Assembly (NCBI RefSeq): GCF_024622975.1 | Contig: NZ_JANJZT010000007.1 | Location: 1 to 64,000, forward strand | Origin: Blautia caecimuris | Lineage (GTDB): Bacteria; Bacillota; Clostridia; Lachnospirales; Lachnospiraceae | Length of the DNA stretch: 64,000 nucleotides | Reading direction: 5' to 3' | Shown here: one piece after another, positions 1 to 8,098 of the stretch | How the letters are laid out: every line of letters starts with the position of its first letter | Position numbering within the stretch: position 1 is the stretch's first letter | The notes under the pieces: model-generated | Told to the model about the DNA's origin: nothing | Databases searched by the model: none | The model's input: only the letters and a program-made list of their open reading frames with translations | Position numbers and translations under genes: made by a program

Positions 1-1388
1 TATGTTTCATCTTTGAGGAGTTTAATGCTTGTTGTAAGTACTGGATTTCCAGCTTCATCTACATAGTTTACAACAACATCTTTTGTGTATTCTTTTTCTC
101 TTACTACCACATAAGCTACATTACCTGCCACTGGTACGTCACCTAATGTAGCAAGTTCCCAACCATATGGTACATCTTTCAGAATACTTGTGTTGAAATA
201 TGTTTCATCTTTGAGGAGTTTAATGCTTGTTGTAAGTACTGGATTTCCAGCTTCATCTACATAGTTTACAACAACATCTTTTGTGTATTCTTTTTCTCTT
301 ACTACTACAGTTACTGCACCATCTTTGATAGGCATGTCGCCCGCCTCTGCAACTTCCCATCCATATGGGATATTCAAATCCCCTGTGTTGATATATTCAG
401 TACCTTTGTAAACTTTAATACTTTCGGAAAGTACTAAATTTCCGTCTTCATCTACATAATTTACAAAAACACTCTGATTGTAATCTTTCTCTCTTACAAC
501 GATGTTAACAGAGTTGCCACCTTCATTAAGGTTGATATCACCTGTGCTGGCAAGTTCATAGCCATATGGCACATCTTTCAGCGCGCTTGTATTGATGTGA
601 TTTGCACCAGCTTCAACTACTGCATTTCCTGTTCCTACATTGCTGCCGTCTTCCAGAATGTAGTTAACCATGATAGTCTTTTCTTTAAGTCTTACCAGAA
701 CATCAACAGAATCAGAATCTGGTACTAATGCAACATCACCTGTAGCAGCAAGTGCGTATTTTTCTGGCACATTCTTCAACAGACTTGCATTGAAATTACC
801 GGCATTTTGCGGAACTTCTACTGTTTCAGTTCCAATAATATTTCCACTTTCATCAACATAATTAACATTAATAGATCTTGTCTCTGCTGCTTTCTCTCTT
901 ACATATACTGTAATAGTAGTTTCGCTAGCTGAACCACTGATATCTCCCGACTCACAAAGCTCATAGCCTCCCGGAACCTGAGTCAAATCACTTGCTTTGA
1001 AAGCAAAACAATCGTACTTATTTACTCCTGCACTTACTGTTTCTGTACCAACAACGTCGTCAGTTCCTTCAAGCGTGTATTGTATTGTAACATCTACAGA
1101 ATATGTTGGTTCTTCCTGTTTTTCTGTATCTTCTGTTGTTTCCTCTTCTGCCACTTCTTCGCCAGTCTCTTCTGTTGTTTCTTCTTCTGCCACTTCTTCG
1201 CTGGTCTCTTCTGTTACTGCTTCTTCTCCTTCAACAGGTGTGAGAACCTCATCTTCTGCTGCGTTTTCAACAACAACATCAGTAGTAGTTGCATCCATAG
1301 ATGCAGCTGTTACGCCTACTGTGCTTGTGAGAACTACAGAGGAGCTGAGGCCAACCATGAGAAGTTTTCTTACTACTTTGTTTTTCAT
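1..1388 (-). CDS. Secreted MucBP-like repeat surface protein (adhesin), C-terminus outside window
   Basis: The frame is open from an ATG at 1388 to the window edge, giving 462 complete codons. The N-terminus is a signal peptide (MKNKVVRKLLMVGLSSSVVL, then a small-residue stretch ending near ASMDA). A Glu/Thr-rich segment follows (about residues 55-88) with a 13-residue repeat containing EEVAEEETTE. After it come repeats of about 60-66 residues with the signature VNYVDE-GN, then a VPYGWE/VPYGYE motif and VREK. The V-x-Y-x-D-E-x-G pattern resembles MucBP mucin-binding domains (inference). The last two units in the window are nearly identical: bases 1-107 match 199-305 exactly, a 198-base period. 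GGAGG lies about 11 bases upstream of the start. Any wall anchor would be outside the window. The gene is likely controlled by the poly-G promoter at 1449-1479. Confidence 0.85.
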   Translation of the reverse strand, partial: MKNKVVRKLLMVGLSSSVVLTSTVGVTAASMDATTTDVVVENAAEDEVLTPVEGEEAVTEETSEEVAEEETTEETGEEVAEEETTEDTEKQEEPTYSVDVTIQYTLEGTDDVVGTETVSAGVNKYDCFAFKASDLTQVPGGYELCESGDISGSASETTITVYVREKAAETRSINVNYVDESGNIIGTETVEVPQNAGNFNASLLKNVPEKYALAATGDVALVPDSDSVDVLVRLKEKTIMVNYILEDGSNVGTGNAVVEAGANHINTSALKDVPYGYELASTGDINLNEGGNSVNIVVREKDYNQSVFVNYVDEDGNLVLSESIKVYKGTEYINTGDLNIPYGWEVAEAGDMPIKDGAVTVVVREKEYTKDVVVNYVDEAGNPVLTTSIKLLKDETYFNTSILKDVPYGWELATLGDVPVAGNVAYVVVREKEYTKDVVVNYVDEAGNPVLTTSIKLLKDET

Positions 1389-1448
1389 AGCTTCTTTTTC
1401 CTCCATCTCTGATTTTAGGGATTTCTCCTAATCCTATGTATCGTTCTT

Positions 1449-1479
1449 ATTATACCCCCCCCCCGTATTATTAAGTCAA
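1449..1479 (-). promoter_or_regulatory. Promoter with 10-G homopolymer in the spacer (candidate phase-variable promoter)
   Basis: On the minus strand, a -35 TTGACT (1474-1479) and a perfect -10 TATAAT (1449-1454) are separated by 19 bases. That spacer is TAATAATAC followed by ten G residues (1455-1464), which abut the -10. Predicted transcription starts near 1442, about 55 bases before the adhesin ATG. Loss of two G would give the optimal 17-base spacer, so slippage in the tract should change promoter strength. This is the same arrangement as phase-variable porin promoters of Neisseria (established). Its use here is inferred. Confidence 0.8.
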
Positions 1480-1567
1480 CCCAAATTCTCCTATTTTTAC
1501 CTGTTCTTCAATATTTTAACACCCAATATCTTTACAGATTCCAACAGCTTTTTCCTGTAAACGGCAA

Positions 1568-1604
1568 ACAAAAAAAGACACTGTCTTCAATTATTGACAG
1601 TGTC
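1568..1604 (-). terminator. Intrinsic terminator downstream of the DUF4364 gene
   Basis: A perfect 9-bp stem (GACACTGTC / GACAGTGTC, arms 1577-1585 and 1596-1604) with a 10-base loop is followed on the minus strand by a T run (1570-1576). It separates the DUF4364 operon from the adhesin promoter. Confidence 0.85.
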
Positions 1605-1622
1605 CATAAATTATCAGATTTT

Positions 1623-2135
1623 TCAGATCAATTCACCCATGATGGTTGTATAAATATCCTGGCATTTCTGAGGCCAGCTTTTGCATATGGCCCGCGCAGC
1701 CGCTTTATTTGGCGCTGCCATTGTCAGATCCATGATCGCTGTATCTTTTTCGATCAGCTGGCATCTGACTGCATAGGTTCCCTGAGGGGTTGTATAATAA
1801 TCAGCCGGCGTAAGAATCCTTTCCGGCATTTCATATCCATAATCCTTCAAAAATTCTTCGATTTCATTTCTGATATCCTGAGAGAGATCATTTTCAAAGT
1901 AGGAGAGTGTCTTACTTCCCTCATCTGTCAGCTCGTAATGAGAACTGTTGGAAACGGTTCTCCGTCTCAGAAGTCCTGTCTCCACCAGCTCTGACAGCAC
2001 CTGCTGAAGATGAAAATAATCCGTATAATCCCTGTCCAGCACAAATTCTGATATCTGAGAATTTGTCAGCTCCTTCCTGGAATGCTGGGCCATATAAAGT
2101 ACCATCAGTTTATAAATTGTAAATGGTTCTGCCAT
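1623..2135 (-). CDS. DUF4364 family winged-helix-like protein
   Basis: A 170-residue protein beginning MAEPFTIYKLMVLYMAQ, matching the clostridial DUF4364 family as I recall it. The first ~75 residues read as a winged-helix module (ISEFVLDRDYTDYFHLQQVL, then SELVETGLL and a wing with YELTDEGSKTL). The C-terminal half looks like a small sensing or dimerisation domain. The start is supported by GAGGTGG a few bases upstream. It is the last gene of a short minus-strand unit after the radical SAM gene, 19 bases away. The family is generally taken to be a transcriptional regulator; no ligand or target can be read from the sequence. Confidence 0.8.
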   Translation of the reverse strand: MAEPFTIYKLMVLYMAQHSRKELTNSQISEFVLDRDYTDYFHLQQVLSELVETGLLRRRTVSNSSHYELTDEGSKTLSYFENDLSQDIRNEIEEFLKDYGYEMPERILTPADYYTTPQGTYAVRCQLIEKDTAIMDLTMAAPNKAAARAICKSWPQKCQDIYTTIMGELI

Positions 2136-2154
2136 TCTACCACCTCTTTCTCAT

Positions 2155-3156
2155 TTACATCCGGAACATGTCTGTTCCTTCTGTTCTTTCACAATCAGAA
2201 ACTTTCAAACTTTTTCCCTGGTAACTGTTCTGTTCTTTCATCTGATGGTGAAGCAGATTCAGAACCTCCCGTTTTCTCGATGCCCACAAAGGAGCGATCA
2301 GAAGATCTTTTGGCCCGTCTCCTGTAATCCTGTGGATGACGATTTCCGGATCAAGATTTTCCAGACATTCGATCAGTAAATCCAGATATTCTTCTCTCTC
2401 ATAAACCTGAAATCTTCCTGCAAGATAATCATATGCCAGGTCTGTCCCTTTCAGAACATGAAGAAGCTGAAGTTTGATCCCCTGGATATCTTTTTTATTC
2501 AAATATCTCATTGTCTCAAGAATCTCTTCCCTGCTCTCTCCCGGAAGCCCCAGAATCGTATGAACGATCACCTCAATATTCCGTTTGCGGAGATTTTCCA
2601 CAGCCTGATCGAAGCAGGAAAGCCGATATCCCCTTCTGATGTACTGAGCTGTTTTTTCATGGATCGTCTGAAGCCCCAGCTCGATCCATACCGGCTTGAT
2701 CCGGTTCAGCTCTTCCAGAAGATCCAGTACCTCCTCTCCCAGACAGTCCGGTCTGGTTCCTACAGACAGAGCTACGATCCTGGGATGAGACATTGCCTCT
2801 TTAAAAATCTTCCTCAGGTATTCCACCGGCGCATAGGTGTTTGTATACGCCTGAAAATACGCAATATATTTTTGAATAGGCCGCTTGCCGGAAAGAAGCG
2901 CGATCTGACTTTCAATCTGCTCTGTAACAGACAGCGATACGTCTGCCGCAAAATCTCCGCTTCCTCCCTCGCTGCAGAAAATACAGCCTCTTGTCCCAAG
3001 AGTTCCGTCCCTGTTTGGACAGGACATCCCCCCGTTTAAGGTTACTTTATATACTTTTTCACCAAAACGCTCCCTGAGCATATAGTCCAGGGAGCAATAA
3101 GGTTTTCCGTTCCAGCTCTTACGCTGTTCCCGGCATTCTTTATTCAGTTCATTCAT
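2155..3156 (-). CDS. TIGR01212 (YhcC-type) radical SAM protein
   Basis: A 333-residue protein with the TIGR01212 cluster motif near the N-terminus (MSCPNRDGTLGTRGCIFC: one Cys, then a CxxC pair that with it ligates the 4Fe-4S cluster). Further family features are AYFQAYTNTYAP, VGTRPDC and ELGLQTIHE. The family uses radical S-adenosylmethionine chemistry; the bacterial YhcC substrate is not firmly known, though a tRNA-related role has been suggested. The last ~40 residues (SYQGKSLKVSDCERTEG onward) look like a nonconserved tail. The start codon overlaps the stop of the DUF624 gene by one base, suggesting co-translation. Confidence 0.85.
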   Translation of the reverse strand: MNELNKECREQRKSWNGKPYCSLDYMLRERFGEKVYKVTLNGGMSCPNRDGTLGTRGCIFCSEGGSGDFAADVSLSVTEQIESQIALLSGKRPIQKYIAYFQAYTNTYAPVEYLRKIFKEAMSHPRIVALSVGTRPDCLGEEVLDLLEELNRIKPVWIELGLQTIHEKTAQYIRRGYRLSCFDQAVENLRKRNIEVIVHTILGLPGESREEILETMRYLNKKDIQGIKLQLLHVLKGTDLAYDYLAGRFQVYEREEYLDLLIECLENLDPEIVIHRITGDGPKDLLIAPLWASRKREVLNLLHHQMKEQNSYQGKSLKVSDCERTEGTDMFRM

Positions 3157-3818
3157 CAGAACATTACCTCTGTTTCTTCCGAAACACTCTCCTCAGGAAT
3201 ATACTTGTCAAAAATTCTCACAAAAAAGTGTGAATTCCCATATGCAATTACTGCCGGGCCAAACAGAATCACCAGCATAATCAGCGACATCTGTATCTGA
3301 AATGACGGAATAAATAAAATCAGGATCGGACAGGCACAGATCAGCAGCATCAAAATTGTATACGGCAAATGACGGATTGCCATTAAAATTGCATTCTTAA
3401 AAGTATTTTTTACAGAATTATAAAACTTTGCAAGAAGCGGATACACGTATAAAAGAATCATCACATACAAAAGGGTAAATGCCGCAAAAATCATTCCCAG
3501 AATCTTTCCTGCGGGCTGCCCCATCTTTCCTGCAATATTGGTATCTATATAAAGAAGAGCTGCGGCTGCAAGCATGATTATATTTATAACAGTCGCCTGC
3601 TTAAAGTTCTGCTTAAAAGACCGGAAAAAGCTTCTGAATATATATGCCTCTTCATTTCTTACCATCTTCATTGTCACATAATACAAAGCCGTCAGAGATG
3701 CTCCTGCCGTAACAATCGGTATACAACAGATAATACAGAGAAGATTCAGCATGCAGAGATCTGCAATTTTCCCCATAAATACAAAAAACTTGTTATCCAT
3801 ATTAAAAAAACGACCCAT
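3156..3818 (-). CDS. DUF624 (YesL-family) integral membrane protein
   Basis: A 220-residue protein beginning MGRFFNMDNKFFVFMGKIAD, with about five hydrophobic segments. The conserved N-terminal feature is IVTAGASLTALYYVTMKMVR, typical of DUF624/YesL proteins. AAAGGAG upstream supports the start. YesL homologues often sit near carbohydrate-use genes, but here the neighbours are a radical SAM enzyme and a polysaccharide deacetylase, so no specific role is indicated. No catalytic residues are evident. Confidence 0.8.
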   Translation of the reverse strand: MGRFFNMDNKFFVFMGKIADLCMLNLLCIICCIPIVTAGASLTALYYVTMKMVRNEEAYIFRSFFRSFKQNFKQATVINIIMLAAAALLYIDTNIAGKMGQPAGKILGMIFAAFTLLYVMILLYVYPLLAKFYNSVKNTFKNAILMAIRHLPYTILMLLICACPILILFIPSFQIQMSLIMLVILFGPAVIAYGNSHFFVRIFDKYIPEESVSEETEVMF

Positions 3819-3893
3819 ATCTTACTGCTCCTTTGTTCTTAAATGTGAATCATTGTCTAACAGTATAACGAAAAAAGACAGAAAAAGCAAGCT

Positions 3894-4685
3894 TCACGGA
3901 AGAATCAGACGGTCAACTGTCACAAATTCCCATCCCTGCTCTGTAAACTCGTCAACCAGAGCAAGCGCAGCCTCCACAGTTGTTTCGTACTCGTCGTGCA
4001 TCAGAATAACAGAACCGTTTTTTATATTTTTACGGGCTCTTTGAAGCACATCCTGTACATTTTGGGTTTTCCAGTCCAGAGTGTCTATGGTCCAGAATAC
4101 AGGAATCATCTCTACACAAAACTCTGTGTCCTTTTTCCAGGCGCCATAGGGAGGGCGCATGTATACAGGATACTCTCCTGTAATCTCATAAATTCTGTTG
4201 TTTGTTTTCAGTATTTCCTCCCTGGCTCTGGTCTCTGAAATTTTGTCAAGCTGTACGTGATTATAGGTATGATTTCCGATCAGATGTCCTTCTCTGTGCA
4301 TTCTTTTTACAATATGCTCATTTCCCTCTATTGATTTTCCCAGAAGAAAAAAGGATGCTTTGATTCCCCGCTCCTTTAATCCGTCCAGAAGCTTTTCTGT
4401 ATATTTCTCATCAGGTCCGTCATCAAAGGTCAGGGCAATCTGAGGTCTGTCCTGATCTTCCCTTACAAGTCTCTGCATTCCTTCTCCTGCAATTATTTTT
4501 GCGGCAGAAATACCTGCTTCCTGAATTATAGCATTATCGGTCCGGCTGAGAACTGTAAACGCCGCAAACAGAATTCCTGCGAAAATCATACAACTTTCAA
4601 ACTTTCTTTTCCTTTTTTTCAATTGCTGCCGCTCCTGTTCTCTTGCTTCCATAAAAGATTCTATGCAGGACAAAGCAGCATCCAT
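3894..4685 (-). CDS. Membrane-anchored polysaccharide deacetylase (NodB domain)
   Basis: A CE4-type deacetylase. Motif 1 is TFDDGPDEKYTEKLLDGL (the DD metal/catalytic pair), motif 2 is GHLIGNHTYNHVQLDKIS (HxxxH metal ligands), motif 3 is MRPPYGAWKK, and a late motif is SVILMHDEYETT. A basic KKRKRKFESC stretch is followed by a transmembrane segment, so the catalytic domain should be outside the cell, most likely acting on N-acetyl groups of peptidoglycan or another wall glycan. The frame extends upstream to a TTG at 4775, but that codon lies inside the terminator stem of the preceding gene. I therefore place the start at the ATG at 4685 (263 residues), although its ribosome binding site is weak. 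Confidence 0.85.
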   Translation of the reverse strand: MDAALSCIESFMEAREQERQQLKKRKRKFESCMIFAGILFAAFTVLSRTDNAIIQEAGISAAKIIAGEGMQRLVREDQDRPQIALTFDDGPDEKYTEKLLDGLKERGIKASFFLLGKSIEGNEHIVKRMHREGHLIGNHTYNHVQLDKISETRAREEILKTNNRIYEITGEYPVYMRPPYGAWKKDTEFCVEMIPVFWTIDTLDWKTQNVQDVLQRARKNIKNGSVILMHDEYETTVEAALALVDEFTEQGWEFVTVDRLILP

Positions 4686-4741
4686 GACTGTACAGACAAC
4701 GTTTGAAAGATAATTTTCCTGTAAATTGGGGAAAAGAAAAA

Positions 4742-4785
4742 GAAAAAACAAGAGCTGATTTCTGTCTTTATACAAAAATCAGCTC
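4742..4785 (-). terminator. Terminator downstream of the liv / cytidylate-kinase-like unit
   Basis: A perfect 10-bp stem (GAGCTGATTT / AAATCAGCTC, arms 4752-4761 and 4776-4785) with a 14-base loop, followed on the minus strand by TTGTTTTTTC. It marks the end of the transcript that includes the 4860-5486 gene. Confidence 0.85.
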
Positions 4786-4859
4786 CTGCTGAATGCTCAG
4801 TCACAACTCTATGTTCTGCTTTTTCATAAGTCTTTTCAAAAAGGATTCCGGAATCTATC

Positions 4860-5486
4860 CTATTTATTAAGCATGATCTTTAACTGTGCTTCAATAGCCT
4901 CCGCGCATCTTTCAAACCCAAGCTTCCCGCTGTTCAGACAAAGATCATAGTTGGTGGCATCATTCCACACTCCGCCTGTAAACTTACGGTAATACTCCTG
5001 TTTTCTCTTGTCATCTTTTAAAAGGAATTTCTCAATTTCTTCCCTGGAACCGGAAATCTTTTCGGATGCCTGTTCCACGCGGAAATCCCAGGGCGCGTGT
5101 ACAAACACACGCAGGGTATTGGGACGGTCCTTCAGCACATAGTTCACGCAGCGCCCTACGATCACATAGGATTCTTTTTCTGCAAGATCTTTCACAACCT
5201 TCGCCTGATAGCTAAAAATATTTTCATCAGAAATAAATTCCTTACTGTCCGGCTGAACCAGCTTTCCCCTGTAAAGTGAGGACTTATTAAACAGGGATGG
5301 CTTTATTTTGTTTCCGCCCTCAACCTTTCCAAAAAGTCCCAGATCGATCCCGCTTTCATCAGAAGCCATCCGGATGATCTCTTTGTCATAGAATGAAATT
5401 CCCAGCTTTTCTGCAAGCATCTTTCCTACGGTACGTCCGCCGCTTCCATACTGTCTTGCAATTGAAATTACTATATGCTCATCCAT
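4860..5486 (-). CDS. Cytidylate kinase-like family protein (Cytidylate_kin2 type)
   Basis: A 208-residue protein starting MDEHIVISIARQYGSGGRTV, with a P-loop variant (RQYGSGGRTVGKMLAEKL) and YDKEIIRMASDESGI. This matches the cytidylate-kinase-like family common in clostridia, which is distinct from the essential CMP kinase Cmk; its substrate is not established. The start is the ATG at 5486, preceded by GGAGG seven bases away; a longer frame runs back into livF but has no such signal. It follows livF by 43 bases and shares its terminator, so it is probably the last cistron of the liv transcript. Confidence 0.8.
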   Translation of the reverse strand: MDEHIVISIARQYGSGGRTVGKMLAEKLGISFYDKEIIRMASDESGIDLGLFGKVEGGNKIKPSLFNKSSLYRGKLVQPDSKEFISDENIFSYQAKVVKDLAEKESYVIVGRCVNYVLKDRPNTLRVFVHAPWDFRVEQASEKISGSREEIEKFLLKDDKRKQEYYRKFTGGVWNDATNYDLCLNSGKLGFERCAEAIEAQLKIMLNK

Positions 5487-5529
5487 TCTTATTCCTCCTT
5501 GCAACATTCCCACAGCTTTCAAAGCTGTT

Positions 5530-6240
5530 TTATTCTCCCAGATAAGCCTTCTGTACTGCCTCGTTGTGAAGCAGGTCGTCCGCCTTTCCTTCCAGAGTAA
5601 TACTTCCTGTTTCCAGTACATAAGCTCTGTCTGCAATGGAAAGAGCTTTTTTTGCATTCTGTTCTACCAGAAGAACTGTAGTTCCACTTTCGCTTACTTC
5701 TTTGATAATATCAAAGATCTCATTTACAAAAATCGGTGACAGTCCCATAGACGGCTCATCCATCAGAATGATCCTTGGTTTGCTCATAAGAGCCCGTCCC
5801 ATGGCCAGCATCTGCTGCTCTCCTCCTGATAAGGTTCCGGAACGCTGTCCCTGACGCTCTTTCAGACGTGGAAATCTTTTGTACACCATTTCAAGGCTCT
5901 GCGCGATCTCGTTTTTATCTTTGCGGGTATACGCGCCCATAAGAAGATTCTCATAAACAGTCATATCCGCAAATACTCGTCTTCCCTCCGGAACATGAGC
6001 CATTCCCATTTGTACGATCTTATGCGCCGGAACTTTCAGAAGATCCGTTCCCTCAAACATAATGCTTCCTGCTTTGGCCGGAAGAATTCCTGTCAGTGTC
6101 TGAAGGGTTGTAGTCTTTCCTGCACCATTGGCGCCGATCAGAGCAATTACCTCCCCCTGATTTACCTCAAAAGAAATTCCCTTCAGAGCCTGGATCACCC
6201 CATAATAAACCTGAAGATCCTTTACTTCCAACATTGCCAT
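5530..6240 (-). CDS. livF: Branched-chain amino acid ABC transporter, ATP-binding protein LivF
   Basis: 236 residues from the ATG at 6240 (GGAGG nine bases upstream). Walker A is GANGAGKTT (about residues 37-45), the ABC signature is LSGGEQQMLAMGRALM, Walker B is RIILMDEPSMGLSP, and the switch region is VLLVEQNAKKAL. The EQN form of the switch segment and SMGLSP are typical of LivF rather than LivG. As one of two cytoplasmic ATPases it powers import through LivH/LivM. It is 13 bases after livG. Confidence 0.95.
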   Translation of the reverse strand: MAMLEVKDLQVYYGVIQALKGISFEVNQGEVIALIGANGAGKTTTLQTLTGILPAKAGSIMFEGTDLLKVPAHKIVQMGMAHVPEGRRVFADMTVYENLLMGAYTRKDKNEIAQSLEMVYKRFPRLKERQGQRSGTLSGGEQQMLAMGRALMSKPRIILMDEPSMGLSPIFVNEIFDIIKEVSESGTTVLLVEQNAKKALSIADRAYVLETGSITLEGKADDLLHNEAVQKAYLGE

Positions 6241-6253
6241 GATTATGTTCCTC

Positions 6254-7012
6254 CTATTCTCCCAGATATGCCGTAATAACAGTCGGATCATTCAGTACCT
6301 CTGAGGTCTCACCCTCAGTAAGCACCTGTCCGAAATTCAGCACGGTCAGCTTTTCACAGATGCCGCCCACCAGCTTCATATCATGCTCGATGAGAAGGGT
6401 AGTCATATGGAAATGTTCCTGTACAAAACGAATGGTATCCATCAGCTCCTGAGTCTCATTGGGGTTCATTCCGGCTGCCGGTTCATCCAGAAGCAGAAGC
6501 TTTGGGTCCGTAGCAAGAGCGCGGGCAATCTCCAGCTTACGCTGTTTACCATAAGGAAGGTTTCCTGCAAGGATCTCAGCCTCTTTGTCCAGATCAAACA
6601 CCTTCAGAATCTCCATTGCCTTTTCGTTCATTTCTTTTTCTACTTTGAAATACTTCGGCAGTCTCAGGATTCCTGTGAGAGTAGAATACTGATAATGGTT
6701 GTGAAGTCCAACTTTTACATTATCCAGAACTGACATCTCTTTAAACAGACGGATATTCTGGAATGTACGGGCAATTCCGGCCTTGTTAATCTCTATTGTA
6801 CTTTTCCCTGTAATATCCTGTCCATCCAGTCTGATAATTCCCTCAGTTGGCTTGTATACACCTGTCAAAAGGTTAAAAACTGTTGTTTTTCCGGCTCCGT
6901 TTGGACCAATCAGTCCATAAAGCTGGCCTTTTTCTATATTGATATGAAAACCGTCGACTGCACGAAGACCGCCAAACTGAATTGACAAATGATTTACTTC
7001 CAGCATTGCCAT
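6254..7012 (-). CDS. livG: Branched-chain amino acid ABC transporter, ATP-binding protein LivG
   Basis: 252 residues from the ATG at 7012, which follows the livM stop by two bases and has GGAGG inside the end of livM. Walker A is GPNGAGKTTVFNLLTG, the signature region is LPYGKQRKLEIARAL, Walker B is LLLLDEPAAGMNP, and the switch is LLIEHDMKLV. LPYGKQRK and AAGMNP are characteristic of LivG. It pairs with LivF as the ATPase dimer of the transporter. Confidence 0.95.
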   Translation of the reverse strand: MAMLEVNHLSIQFGGLRAVDGFHINIEKGQLYGLIGPNGAGKTTVFNLLTGVYKPTEGIIRLDGQDITGKSTIEINKAGIARTFQNIRLFKEMSVLDNVKVGLHNHYQYSTLTGILRLPKYFKVEKEMNEKAMEILKVFDLDKEAEILAGNLPYGKQRKLEIARALATDPKLLLLDEPAAGMNPNETQELMDTIRFVQEHFHMTTLLIEHDMKLVGGICEKLTVLNFGQVLTEGETSEVLNDPTVITAYLGE

Positions 7013-7014
7013 AA

Positions 7015-8088
7015 TCAAGCTGCCTCCTTTTTCGTTTTTCCGCCCCGGATTTTTTCTGCTATACGGCTTCTCCATGTTCTTGCTGCCGGAGCCCAGTTAA
7101 AGAGCATCATAACAATCAGAACAATGGCATAGATCAGCATACGGTAATTTGCAAAACCGCGGAGAAGCTCTGGAAGAGCGTAAAGGATAATCGCCGCGAT
7201 CATGGAACCACGGAGATTTCCAATACCGCCCAGAACCACATATACCAGGATCAGAATTGACATATTGTAATCAAATACTGATACCTTGAGCATGGAAATA
7301 TTATGGGCATAAAGCACGCCTGCCACACCTGCAAGGGCTGCAGAAACCGTAAACGCCAGAAGCTTATATTTTGTCACATTGATTCCCACTGACTCTGCCG
7401 CAATACGGTTGTCTCTTGTAGACATAACTGCACGGCCGCTTCTGGAATGAACCAGGTTCTGTACAATAAACAGAGTAAGCAGAACAAGGAGTACTCCGAT
7501 CAGGAAAAAATATGGCTTGATCTCTTTATAAAGAGTGGCTGTTCCGGAAATACCCAGAGCGCCTTTCATAATCTTTTTGCCGCCTGCCGCAAGCTCAAGA
7601 CCTGAGGAAGTTGTTGCTGCGTGAATACCGTTTTTATCTGCGCCAACATAGAGAATATTGATAAGATTCTTGATAATTTCTCCAAAAGCAAGGGTGACAA
7701 TCGCAAGATAATCGCCTCGGAGTCTCAGTACCGGAATACCGATCAGAATACCGAACACGCCTGCCACTGCCGCGCCGATCAGTATCGCCAGAATAAATCT
7801 CGGAACCGGAGGAAGAGCGTCTGCTGCCAGATGCGAAAAGAGAGCGCTGGAATATGCGCCCACGCACATAAAGCCTGCATGGCCCAGACTCAGCTCGCCG
7901 GAAAATCCAACTACAAGGTTCAGAGAAATGGCTGCGATCGTATAAACGCACAGAGGAACCAGAAGACCTGTCAGAAGTCTGGAAAGATTTCCTGTGGAGG
8001 AAAGAATCTGGACTACCGCAAACAGAACGATCACAATTCCATAAGTTATAAAATTACTTCTTGTTGTCTTATTCATATTTTTTTTCAT
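7015..8088 (-). CDS. livM: Branched-chain amino acid ABC transporter permease LivM
   Basis: 357 residues from the ATG at 8088 (AAGGTGG five bases upstream). A multi-pass membrane protein with the LivM signatures NLVVGFSGELSLGHAGFM and LRLRGDYLAIVTLAFGEI. The EAA-like loop and AAESVGINVTKYKLLAF follow. It forms the heterodimeric channel with LivH. It is between livH and livG in the standard order; the longer frame to 8127 lacks a ribosome binding site. Confidence 0.95.
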   Translation of the reverse strand: MKKNMNKTTRSNFITYGIVIVLFAVVQILSSTGNLSRLLTGLLVPLCVYTIAAISLNLVVGFSGELSLGHAGFMCVGAYSSALFSHLAADALPPVPRFILAILIGAAVAGVFGILIGIPVLRLRGDYLAIVTLAFGEIIKNLINILYVGADKNGIHAATTSSGLELAAGGKKIMKGALGISGTATLYKEIKPYFFLIGVLLVLLTLFIVQNLVHSRSGRAVMSTRDNRIAAESVGINVTKYKLLAFTVSAALAGVAGVLYAHNISMLKVSVFDYNMSILILVYVVLGGIGNLRGSMIAAIILYALPELLRGFANYRMLIYAIVLIVMMLFNWAPAARTWRSRIAEKIRGGKTKKEAA

Positions 8089-8098
8089 ATCGGCCACC

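Noticed and set aside
1-305. Regular repeats as a CRISPR array
   Set aside because: The repeats are in frame, 198 bases long and coding; no short spacers.
997-1431. Plus-strand Ser/Val/Thr-rich open frames opposite the adhesin gene
   Set aside because: They are the antisense of the Glu/Thr repeats and signal peptide of the minus-strand gene; no ribosome binding site.
4686-4775. N-terminal extension of the deacetylase from TTG 4775
   Set aside because: The codon is inside the terminator hairpin of the upstream unit.
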